This document shows, piece by piece, positions 1 through 6,108 of a DNA stretch of 7,815 bases. The notes beneath the pieces were generated by a model. It did not search any database, had not been told where the DNA came from, and was given only the letters and a program-made list of their open reading frames with translations. Location of the stretch: NCBI GenBank assembly GCA_945906975.1, contig CAMDRY010000139.1, forward strand, positions 1 through 7,815. Reading direction: 5' to 3'. The position numbers were made by a program, and so were the translations under genes. The DNA is from Bordetella parapertussis. GTDB lineage: Bacteria > Pseudomonadota > Gammaproteobacteria > Burkholderiales > SG8-39. The stretch's first letter is position 1, and each line of letters opens with the position of its first letter.

Positions 1-303
1 CCCTACGACATCGTCATGGAAATGGACGAGATCAACGAGGACTTCCCCAACACCGACGTGGTCATGGTGATAGGTGCCAACGACATCGTCAACCCGGCGG
101 CGCAGGAAGACCCGACCAGCCCCATCGCCGGCATGCCGGTGCTCGAAGTGTGGAAGGCCAAGACCTCGATCGTGATGAAGCGCAGCATGGCCTCGGGCTA
201 CGCCGGCGTGGATAATCCGCTTTTCTACAAAGACAACAACCGCATGCTCTTCGGCGATGCCAAGAAAATGCTCGACGAGGTGCTGGCCGCTCTCAAGGCC
301 TGA
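1..303 (+). CDS. pntB: NAD(P) transhydrogenase subunit beta, C-terminal part (5' end outside window)
   Basis: This is the last 100 residues of the membrane transhydrogenase beta subunit, which together with PntA couples hydride transfer from NADH to NADP+ to inward proton movement across the inner membrane. What remains is the NADP(H)-binding domain III on the cytoplasmic face. Visible family motifs are [12 protein letters not shown], the nearby [18 protein letters not shown] stretch, [16 protein letters not shown] (the loop that clamps over NADP) and the closing MLFGDAKKM segment; all match E. coli PntB almost residue for residue from memory. The reading frame is open from base 1 and ends at TGA 301-303. 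The upstream part (membrane domain II and presumably pntA) lies outside the window. The next gene starts 54 bases later with no terminator between, so the two may share a transcript. Identification is very secure. Confidence 0.97.
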   Translation, partial: PYDIVMEMDEINEDFPNTDVVMVIGANDIVNPAAQEDPTSPIAGMPVLEVWKAKTSIVMKRSMASGYAGVDNPLFYKDNNRMLFGDAKKMLDEVLAALKA

Positions 304-357
304 TCGGTTTTTCCTTTAGCCAACCCCCTGAATGGCGCACAGCGCCCTGAGCACAAG

Positions 358-1770
358 ATGAAATTTGTTCTTGCGAGTTTTGCTTTTTTCCTGTCGGGTA
401 CGGCCGCAGCCGCAGACGGCCCGGCGCTTGCCGGCATTCCGTTCGACTTCATCCTGTTCGCCCTGGTATTGCTCGGTGTTGCTTTATTCCACAATTACAC
501 GCTCAAGGTCGCTGTCGGCGGCCTGATTGTAATCACCCTCTACAAGCTGGCCTTTACCGGCTTCAAGAATGGCGCGGGCTGGGTCGGCTTCAGCGGTCAC
601 CTCTTTCATGAGTGGGTGATCCTCGCCAACCTGCTCGGACTGCTGCTCGGCTTCGCCTTGTTGTCCAAGCATTTCGAGGACAGCAAAATTCCGGCCATGC
701 TGCCCAAATACCTGCCCGGCGACTGGAAGGGCGGGTTCGTGCTGCTGGTATTGGTGTTCGTGCTGTCCTCGTTCCTGGACAACATCGCCGCGGCGCTTAT
801 CGGCGGCACCGTGGCCGCAGTGGTATTTCGCGGCAAGGTGCATATCGGTTACCTCGCCGGCATCGTCGCCGCGTCCAACGCCGGCGGTTCGGGCAGCGTG
901 GTCGGTGATACCACCACGACCATGATGTGGATAGACGGCGTCAATCCGCTCGATGTGCTGCACGCCTATGCGGCAGCCATTCCCGCCCTGGTCGCCTTCG
1001 GCATTTTCGCCGCGCGCCAGCAGCATGCCTATTCGCCGATCAGCAGGGATGCGCCGGCGGGAATCACCGTGGACTGGGCGCGGCTGGGCATCGTCGCCTT
1101 CATCCTGATTGCCGCCATCATGGCGAATGTCATCGCCAACCTGTATTTCAACGCGGTGCTGGATCATTTTCCGGTCATCGGCGTGGCGGTCTGGGTGGCG
1201 ATTCTTGTTTCGGCGCCGCTGCGCGCACCGGACTGGAAACTGCTGCCCGATGCGTTCAAGGGCAGCGTATTCCTGCTCTCGCTGGTGCTGATCGCCTCGA
1301 TGATGCCGGTGGAGAAATTGCCGACCGCGTCCTGGCAGACGACGCTGGGACTGGGTTTTGTCTCGGCGGTGTTCGATAATATTCCGCTCACCGCGCTCGC
1401 GCTCAAGCAGGGTGGCTATGACTGGGGCATGCTCGCCTACGCCGTCGGCTTTGGCGGTTCGATGATCTGGTTCGGCTCGTCGGCCGGCGTGGCTTTGTCA
1501 AATATGTTTCCCGAAGCGAGGTCGGTGGGCCTGTGGCTGCGTCACGGCTGGCATGTCGCCTTCGCCTATGTGATCGGCTTTTTCGTGCTGTTCGCGGTGC
1601 TCGGTTGGCAGCCTCAGGAGAAGCGTGTGCGCGCCACGGTCCCCACAGCGCCCTCGGCCACAATGCCAATGACGACACCGGCGCCTGACACTGCAGCCAA
1701 ACCCGCAGCCAAGCCTGAGGCCGAAACACCTGCCGCCGAGCCTGTTGATCCCATGAAAAAAGGCTATTAG
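358..1770 (+). CDS. NhaD/ArsB-like (ion transporter superfamily) sodium:proton antiporter or related permease
   Basis: A 470-residue polytopic inner-membrane protein of the ion transporter (IT) superfamily, closest in motifs to NhaD Na+/H+ antiporters. Seen directly: a signal-like N-terminus (residues 1-20, ending TAAAA) as many NhaD proteins have; about ten or more hydrophobic segments; Asp-Asn pairs at D141-N142 (SSFLDNIAAAL) and D340-N341 (SAVFDNIPLTA), placed as in the two halves of the inverted-repeat fold; and SNAGGSGSVVGDTTTTMMWI around residues 173-192, which parallels the NhaD GDVTTTMLWI signature. From about residue 422 the protein ends in a Pro/Ala/Lys/Glu-rich hydrophilic tail of roughly 49 residues that is not part of the transport fold. 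The start at 358 is preceded only by a weak Shine-Dalgarno, but it gives the full signal segment. The exact substrate (Na+, Li+, arsenite, a carboxylate) cannot be decided here; genome pipelines may call it citrate transporter. Its position after pntB suggests a role in proton/cation balance, which is inference. Confidence 0.8.
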   Translation: MKFVLASFAFFLSGTAAAADGPALAGIPFDFILFALVLLGVALFHNYTLKVAVGGLIVITLYKLAFTGFKNGAGWVGFSGHLFHEWVILANLLGLLLGFALLSKHFEDSKIPAMLPKYLPGDWKGGFVLLVLVFVLSSFLDNIAAALIGGTVAAVVFRGKVHIGYLAGIVAASNAGGSGSVVGDTTTTMMWIDGVNPLDVLHAYAAAIPALVAFGIFAARQQHAYSPISRDAPAGITVDWARLGIVAFILIAAIMANVIANLYFNAVLDHFPVIGVAVWVAILVSAPLRAPDWKLLPDAFKGSVFLLSLVLIASMMPVEKLPTASWQTTLGLGFVSAVFDNIPLTALALKQGGYDWGMLAYAVGFGGSMIWFGSSAGVALSNMFPEARSVGLWLRHGWHVAFAYVIGFFVLFAVLGWQPQEKRVRATVPTAPSATMPMTTPAPDTAAKPAAKPEAETPAAEPVDPMKKGY

Positions 1771-1940
1771 CCAGCGTCGCGTTTTACCGGGCCAGGCTTT
1801 TTATGGCGCCCGATCATGCGGGTGGTGGTCATGCCAAGAGCCTCTTATCACGCCACCCTTGCCTGTGCTTGGTTTGGGGGCGGGATTCCCGGCAGGACAT
1901 GGTTTTCAGTTTGCGTCATGCGGAATGACAAGGCGGGCGC

Positions 1941-1967
1941 TTGCTTTTGGGGAAGCTGAGGTATAAA
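1941..1967 (+). promoter_or_regulatory. Candidate sigma70-type promoter for the TRAP operon
   Basis: TTGCTT at 1941-1946 and TATAAA at 1962-1967 are separated by 15 bases (16 if CTTGCT at 1940 is used). The -10 is good; the spacing is slightly short. The start point would fall near 1974, leaving a leader of about 145 bases before the binding-protein start codon. A second TATAAA at 2034-2039 has no acceptable -35 at normal distance, so it is a weaker candidate. This is pattern recognition only. Confidence 0.35.
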
Positions 1968-1975
1968 TTCATAAA

Positions 1976-1991
1976 TGCGTATTTCTACGCA
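1976..1991. promoter_or_regulatory. Operator-like palindrome
   Basis: TGCGTA (1976-1981), a TTTC spacer and TACGCA (1986-1991) form a perfect 6-base inverted repeat with a 4-base centre, flanked by AT-rich sequence. It sits directly downstream of the candidate -10 box, where a repressor would block transcription. TRAP operons for organic acids are often controlled by GntR- or IclR-type repressors with short palindromic sites, but no regulator gene is present in the window, so the cognate protein is unknown. It could also form a small hairpin in the leader RNA. Confidence 0.35.
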
Positions 1992-2066
1992 ATAAATTGG
2001 AAAGCGTACAACCCAAAAAGTCCATTAGACCGGTATAAAATCGGCAGGCGGGTCGACCTTAAAACA

Positions 2067-2096
2067 GGCGCCCGAGCGCCGTAAATTTGCATTTAC
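2067..2096 (+). promoter_or_regulatory. Two back-to-back hairpins in the TRAP leader
   Basis: GGCGC (2067-2071) pairs with GCGCC (2076-2080) around a CCGA tetraloop. Without a gap, GTAAAT (2081-2086) then pairs with ATTTAC (2091-2096) around TTGC. Both stems are perfect. The second stem ends 11 bases before the Shine-Dalgarno at 2108. Such structures in a leader can protect the mRNA 5' end or tune ribosome access; alternatively the second repeat could be a DNA operator. The pairing is seen; the function is inferred. Confidence 0.4.
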
Positions 2097-2107
2097 ATGC
2101 CGCCAAC

Positions 2108-2114
2108 AAAGGAG
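2108..2114 (+). promoter_or_regulatory. Strong Shine-Dalgarno that fixes the binding-protein start at 2120
   Basis: AAAGGAG lies 5 bases before the ATG at 2120. An in-frame ATG at 2087 lies upstream of this site, inside the second leader hairpin, and has no Shine-Dalgarno of its own. Starting at 2087 would also add 11 residues in front of the Tat signal. The start at 2120 is therefore preferred. Confidence 0.85.
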
Positions 2115-2119
2115 AAGTC

Positions 2120-3265
2120 ATGAGTAAAGATATAACCAAAATTTCGTCCCGCAGGAAGTTCCTGTCGGGTGCCGCCGCTGCCACTGCCGGGGCCGCAACA
2201 CTGGGCTTCCCGAGCATCGTCAAGGCACAAGGCCCTATTTCGATGCGCTGGCAGTCGACCTGGCCGTCGAAGGACATTTTCCACGAATACGCCCTCGACT
2301 ACGCCAAACTGGTGAACGACATGACCGGTGGCGACCTGAAGATTGAGGTGCTGCCCGCCGGCGCCGTGGTGCCGGCCTTTGGCCTGCTCGACGCGGTGTC
2401 CAAGGGCACGCTCGACGGCGGCCACGGCGTGATCGTTTATCACTACGGCAAACAGAATGCCCTCGCGCTGTGGGGCTCGGGTCCTGGTTTCGGCATGGAC
2501 GCCAACATGCTGCTTGCCTGGCATCGCTGGGGCGGCGGCAAGGAATTGCTGGAAAAGCTCTACGCTTCGGTCGGCGCCAACGTCGTGTCCTTCCCTTACG
2601 GCCCGATGGCGACACAGCCGCTGGGCTGGTTCAAAAAGCCCATCACCAAGGCAGCCGACCTGAAGGGCCTGAAGTATCGCACCGTGGGTATTTCGATTGA
2701 CGTATTTACCGCCATGGGCGTGGCGGTCAACGCGCTGCCCGGCGGCGAGATTGTTCCGGCCATGGACCGCGGCCTGCTCGATGCGGCCGAGTTCAACAAC
2801 ATGTCCTCGGACAAGCTGCTTGGATTCCCGGATGTGTCCAAGGTGTGCATGCTGCAAAGCTTCCACCAGAACTCCGAGCAGTTCGAGATCACCTTCAACA
2901 AGACCAAGTACGACGCGCTGCCGGCCAAGATGAAGTCGATCATCGCCAACGCCGTGTCCGCCGCATCGCAGGAGATGAGTTGGAAGGCGATTGACCGTTA
3001 CTCCAAGGACTACGTCGAGCTGCAGACCAAGGACAAGGTCAAGTTCTACAAGACCCCGGACGCCATCCTGCAACAGCAGCTTAATGTCTATGACGAGGTG
3101 GTGGCGAAGAAATCCGTCGGCAACCCCTTGTTCGCCGAGATTGTCGCGTCGCAAAAGGCCTTTGCCCAGCGTGCCGTCAAGTGGGACATGGACAACAACG
3201 TCAACCGTCGCATGGCCTACAACCATTATTTCGGACCGAAAAAGGCTGCAGCGAAAAAGGCCTGA
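2120..3265 (+). CDS. TRAP transporter substrate-binding protein, DctP family (TakP/FcbT1-like), Tat-exported
   Basis: A 381-residue periplasmic binding protein that captures the substrate and delivers it to the two membrane subunits encoded next. The N-terminus carries a twin-arginine signal (SSRRKFLSG, R11-R12), a hydrophobic stretch and a likely cleavage after SIVKA at residue 36, so it is exported folded by Tat. The mature protein opens with MRWQSTWPS and has the DctP pattern throughout. Candidate ligand residues are Q166 (ATQPLGWF) and R187 (KYRTVG), 21 residues apart, the same spacing I recall for Gln154 and Arg175 of the 2-oxoacid-binding protein TakP. E224-F225 (DAAEFNN) stands where TakP has Glu-Trp. 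The family includes binders of 2-oxoacids, lactate, mannitol and 4-chlorobenzoate; the arginine points to a carboxylate. The Lys/Ala-rich last eight residues are probably a disordered tail. The gene is followed by a terminator, which fits the usual excess of binding protein over permease. Family very sure, substrate unknown. Confidence 0.92.
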   Translation: MSKDITKISSRRKFLSGAAAATAGAATLGFPSIVKAQGPISMRWQSTWPSKDIFHEYALDYAKLVNDMTGGDLKIEVLPAGAVVPAFGLLDAVSKGTLDGGHGVIVYHYGKQNALALWGSGPGFGMDANMLLAWHRWGGGKELLEKLYASVGANVVSFPYGPMATQPLGWFKKPITKAADLKGLKYRTVGISIDVFTAMGVAVNALPGGEIVPAMDRGLLDAAEFNNMSSDKLLGFPDVSKVCMLQSFHQNSEQFEITFNKTKYDALPAKMKSIIANAVSAASQEMSWKAIDRYSKDYVELQTKDKVKFYKTPDAILQQQLNVYDEVVAKKSVGNPLFAEIVASQKAFAQRAVKWDMDNNVNRRMAYNHYFGPKKAAAKKA

Positions 3266-3294
3266 CAGTATGCAGTATGGTTTTTTGAACACAG

Positions 3295-3324
3295 ACCACC
3301 CGGCATCACCGGGTGGTTTTTTTT
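3295..3324 (+). terminator. Intrinsic terminator between binding protein and permease genes
   Basis: ACCACCCGG (3295-3303) and CCGGGTGGT (3309-3317) form a perfect 9-base stem with a CATCA loop, followed directly by an unbroken run of T to 3324. It starts 30 bases after the binding-protein stop. As no convincing promoter is seen between it and the small permease gene, it probably acts as a partial terminator that sets a high binding-protein to permease ratio. Confidence 0.92.
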
Positions 3325-3396
3325 GTACCTTTGTAAGGCGCAAGACAGCATCAGCTGATTAGAATTCTCCGGCTGTTTATATTCGAGGTTATCGTC

Positions 3397-4023
3397 ATGC
3401 AAAAAATGTTGTTGTTGGTCGATGGCGTGAGCACTTGGGTTGGCAAGGCATTCTCCTGGCTGATCGTCGCGCTGACCCTGCTCATTTCCTGGGAAGTGTT
3501 CTCGCGCTATGCGCTCGATAATCCCCACGCCTGGGCCTTCGACGTCATGATCATGCTCTACGGCACACTGTTCATGATGGCCGGCGCCTACACCCTGGCC
3601 AAGAACGGCCATGTGCGCGGCGACGTGCTCTACGGATTTTTTCCGCCGCGCCTGCAGGCCGGCCTTGACCTTGCGCTTTATCTGTTGTTTTTCATTCCCG
3701 GTGTGCTCGCCTTTGTCTGGGCTGGTTACACCTATGCCGCCGAGTCCTGGGCGATCAACGAGCATTCCAACATCACCGCAGACGGCCCTGCGGTCTATCC
3801 GTTCAAGACCGTCATTCCGCTCGCCGGGGCCTTCATCCTGATGCAGGGCATTGTCGAGATCATCCGTTGCGTGATTTGCCTGCGCGAGGGCGTCTGGCCG
3901 TCGCGCGGGGAGGATGTGCAGGAGGTCGATGTCGATAAACTGAAGAAAATGGTGCATGTCGAGAATGAAGACATGGCAAAGCTTGACCAAATCGTTGTCG
4001 GCCAGAAGGAAGCGCACAAATGA
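3397..4023 (+). CDS. TRAP transporter small permease subunit, DctQ family (FcbT2-like)
   Basis: A 208-residue inner-membrane protein that forms the scaffold subunit of the TRAP permease beside the large transport subunit. Four hydrophobic segments are visible (about residues 17-33, 47-65, 87-110 and 130-152). The DctQ pattern is clear: SWEVFSRYALDNPHAWAFD after the first segment and the AKNGHVRGDVLYGFFP stretch, where the His-Val-Arg-x-Asp motif follows the second. The end is a charged tail (from about residue 164) containing several acidic and lysine residues. GAGG at 3385-3388, 8 bases before the ATG, is a reasonable Shine-Dalgarno. The stop overlaps the start of the large permease by ATGA, indicating translational coupling and roughly equal production of the two permease subunits. 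The gap from the binding-protein gene is 131 bases and contains a terminator. Confidence 0.92.
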   Translation: MQKMLLLVDGVSTWVGKAFSWLIVALTLLISWEVFSRYALDNPHAWAFDVMIMLYGTLFMMAGAYTLAKNGHVRGDVLYGFFPPRLQAGLDLALYLLFFIPGVLAFVWAGYTYAAESWAINEHSNITADGPAVYPFKTVIPLAGAFILMQGIVEIIRCVICLREGVWPSRGEDVQEVDVDKLKKMVHVENEDMAKLDQIVVGQKEAHK

Positions 4024-6026
4024 GAAAGGAAGTCTGGTTCGGTCTTTCCATCATGGCCGCGGTGGTGATCATGGTGTTCGTGCTGATGCCCTCGCCGTCG
4101 CAAATGACCAACGGCCACCTCGGCCTGTTGATGCTCGCCTTGATTGTCGTGGGCATCATGCTCGGCTTTCCCACGGCCTTCACGCTGATGGGTATGGGCG
4201 TGTTCTTCGGCTGGCTCGCCTACCGCAGCGTCGATCCTGCGATCGCCAACCGGCAAATCCTCGATCTGATGGTGCAGCGCGCCTACGCGGTGATGTCCAA
4301 TGACGTGTTGATCGCGATACCACTATTCGTGTTCATGGGTTACCTCGTGGAGCGCGCGGCACTGATCGAAAAGCTGTTCAAGAGCCTGCACCTGGCGACT
4401 GCGCGTATTCCGGGTGCGCTGGCCGTGGCGACCATTGTCACTTGCGCCATTTTTGCCACCGCCACCGGCATTGTCGGCGCGGTGGTGACGCTGATGGGCC
4501 TGCTGGCGCTCCCGGCGATGCTCAAGGCCGGCTACAACACCAAGGTGGCGGCCGGTGCCATCACCGCGGGTGGCTGCCTCGGCATCCTGATCCCGCCCTC
4601 GGTGCTGCTCATTGTCTATGGCGCCGTTGCCGGGGTGTCGGTGGTGCAACTTTATGCCGGCGCGTTCGGCCCCGGTCTCATGCTGGCCGGCTTGTACATC
4701 GGCTACGTCATCCTGCTCGCCTGGCTCAAGCCCGAGTTGATGCCACCGTTGCCCGAGAGCGATCGCGCGGTGGTGTTGCCGGCCTTTGCGCAAAAACTCG
4801 CACCCCAGGGCGGCAACGCGCTGGCCGGACTGTGGCGCGCCGTGACGAAGAGTGGCAGCAGCGCCGGCGTCGGCAAAAAAACCCTGCTGGGACAGCTTTT
4901 CATAACGCTGGTACCGGCGCTGTTCGTCATCGCCGTGCTGGGCGTCACCTGGCAATTTGCCACGGCGCCTGTGGCCAAGGTTGATACCACCGGACTGGTC
5001 GAGCAGGGCGCACAGATGACCGCCGGGGGCGAGGAGGAACTGAGCGATTCGAGCGGACTGGCCGAACCCGACCAGGACGGGTTGCAGGAGCCACCGGGCG
5101 AAAAGGACGATAGCGCTCCGGCGGTTGCGGCGGCCAAACCAGCCGAGGCGGCCAAGCCGGCAGTAGTGGAAAAAGTGGCAGAGGCGGCAGCTGAAAGGCT
5201 TGCAACGCCGATGTGGTTCTGGATCGTGTTTGCCGTCCTGGCCGCCTTGATTACCGCGCTGTACTGGATCTGGAACTGGGCGCGCTTCGAAGTGTTCAAG
5301 ATGCTGTTGACTTCGTTCTTCCCACTGTCCGTGCTGATCCTGATGGTGCTCGGTTCCATTGTCTTCGGCCTGTCCACGCCCACCGAGGCGGCGGCGGTCG
5401 GTGCCTTGGGCGGGTGCCTGCTCGCCGCAGGTTACCGCTTTGTTGCGCATTGGCGTGATGATGCGCCGGGCGGGGCGAATGTCGGGGGCACCATCTGGAC
5501 CACGGCGAAGGAACTGGGCAACATCGTCAAGGAGTCATCCTTTCTTACCGCCAAGACCAGCGCCATGGTCTGCTGGCTGTTCGTCGGTTCGTCGATTTTC
5601 TCGGCCTCGTTTGCGCTGCTTGGCGGCCAGGAGATTATCAACACCTGGGTGCTGTCAATGGACTTGACGCCGGTGCAGTTCATGATTCTCGCCCAGGTCA
5701 TTATTTTCCTGCTCGGCTGGCCGCTGGAGTGGACCGAGATCATCGTCATTTTCATGCCGATTTTCATCCCGTTGCTGCCGCACTTTGGCATTGATCCGCT
5801 GTTCTTCGGCCTGCTGGTGGCGCTGAACCTGCAGACGGCCTTCTTGTCGCCGCCGGTGGCGATGGCGGCTTTTTACCTGAAAGGGGTCTCGCCGCCGCAT
5901 GTCACGCTGAACGCGATTTTTGCCGGCATGATGCCCTTCATGGGCATACAGGTGGTCGCCTTGATACTGCTCTATCAGTTCCCGGCCATAGGCATGTGGC
6001 TGCCGCAGGTGTTGTACGGCCGATAA
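4020..6026 (+). CDS. TRAP transporter large permease subunit, DctM family (FcbT3-like), with an internal insertion
   Basis: A 668-residue inner-membrane protein that carries the substrate with co-transported ions; standard DctM proteins are about 430 residues. Family marks include GFPTAFTLMGMGVF near the N-terminus, IPLFVFMGYLVERA, the GILIPPSV motif (residues 188-195), STPTEAAAVGA (452-462) and NLQTAFLSPPVA (603-614), so both halves of the transport fold are present. Between them lies extra sequence: a hydrophobic segment (about 293-313), a hydrophilic linker of about 80 residues (316-396) that is acidic first and then Ala/Lys/Glu-rich, and another very hydrophobic segment (398-418) rich in Trp. 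Two added membrane spans would keep the later topology unchanged. AAGGA at 4006-4010, inside the small-subunit gene, is the likely Shine-Dalgarno. A terminator follows the stop codon. Large members of this FcbT3-like branch exist, so the insertion may be a subfamily trait. Confidence 0.93.
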   Translation: MRKEVWFGLSIMAAVVIMVFVLMPSPSQMTNGHLGLLMLALIVVGIMLGFPTAFTLMGMGVFFGWLAYRSVDPAIANRQILDLMVQRAYAVMSNDVLIAIPLFVFMGYLVERAALIEKLFKSLHLATARIPGALAVATIVTCAIFATATGIVGAVVTLMGLLALPAMLKAGYNTKVAAGAITAGGCLGILIPPSVLLIVYGAVAGVSVVQLYAGAFGPGLMLAGLYIGYVILLAWLKPELMPPLPESDRAVVLPAFAQKLAPQGGNALAGLWRAVTKSGSSAGVGKKTLLGQLFITLVPALFVIAVLGVTWQFATAPVAKVDTTGLVEQGAQMTAGGEEELSDSSGLAEPDQDGLQEPPGEKDDSAPAVAAAKPAEAAKPAVVEKVAEAAAERLATPMWFWIVFAVLAALITALYWIWNWARFEVFKMLLTSFFPLSVLILMVLGSIVFGLSTPTEAAAVGALGGCLLAAGYRFVAHWRDDAPGGANVGGTIWTTAKELGNIVKESSFLTAKTSAMVCWLFVGSSIFSASFALLGGQEIINTWVLSMDLTPVQFMILAQVIIFLLGWPLEWTEIIVIFMPIFIPLLPHFGIDPLFFGLLVALNLQTAFLSPPVAMAAFYLKGVSPPHVTLNAIFAGMMPFMGIQVVALILLYQFPAIGMWLPQVLYGR

Positions 6027-6042
6027 AGCACCGGCCTGTCCT

Positions 6043-6069
6043 GAAAAAGGCGGCGCTGCCGCCTTTTTC
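6043..6069 (+). terminator. Hairpin terminator at the end of the TRAP operon
   Basis: GAAAAAGGCGGC (6043-6054) and GCCGCCTTTTTC (6058-6069) form a perfect 12-base stem around a GCT loop, with the A-tract/T-tract arrangement of an intrinsic terminator on the + strand. By symmetry it could also stop transcription from the other strand, but no minus-strand gene is seen nearby. It separates the TRAP unit from the amidase gene. Confidence 0.85.
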
Positions 6070-6108
6070 ATTTGTGCTCAGGTCGCTGAAATTCACTACA
6101 CTTCGTTC

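Larger units (their letters stand above)
1771..2119. other. 349-base intergenic region: TRAP operon control region
   Basis: No convincing gene is seen here on either strand. The first half (about 1771-1930) has no clean terminator for the antiporter gene; the best pairing is GGGTGGTG (1820-1827) with CGCCACCC (1851-1858), one G-T pair and a 23-base loop, with no T-run after it. The second half is noticeably more AT-rich and holds the regulatory elements listed separately: a candidate sigma70-type promoter (1941-1967), a 16-base palindrome (1976-1991), an 8-base GGTCGACC palindrome (2051-2058), two adjacent hairpins (2067-2096) and the Shine-Dalgarno (2108-2114). Confidence 0.7.

Noticed and set aside
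484..1167. Minus-strand open frame of 227 codons opposite the NhaD-like gene
   Set aside because: Same shadow pattern; the + strand frame has membrane segments and family motifs over the same bases.
1918..1932. GTCAT...ATGAC followed by AAGGCG, recalling the end of the palindromic element at 7511-7522
   Set aside because: Only about ten bases are shared and the longer conserved core (CATTGCGAG, GAAGCAATC) is missing, so I do not call it a second copy.
3266..3279. Direct repeat CAGTATG-CAGTATG after the binding-protein stop
   Set aside because: Only 7 bases twice; easily chance or a small slippage, with no evident role.
2093..3343. Long minus-strand open frame of 416 codons opposite the TRAP binding protein
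   Set aside because: It mirrors the codon bias of the + strand gene, which has clear family motifs and a strong Shine-Dalgarno. The minus-strand translation is rich in His, Arg and Gly with no recognisable domain.
3270..3362. Short frame of 30 codons between binding protein and small permease
   Set aside because: It runs straight through the intrinsic terminator and has no Shine-Dalgarno or protein-like features.
4323..5450. Minus-strand open frame of 375 codons opposite the large TRAP permease
   Set aside because: A shadow of the GC-rich coding strand; the translation is Gln/His/Arg-rich and low in complexity, with no motifs.
6072..6102. TTGTGC and TACACT as a possible promoter for the amidase with a leaderless start
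   Set aside because: The spacing is 19 bases and both boxes are weak; it also falls right beside a terminator. It cannot be supported from sequence alone.
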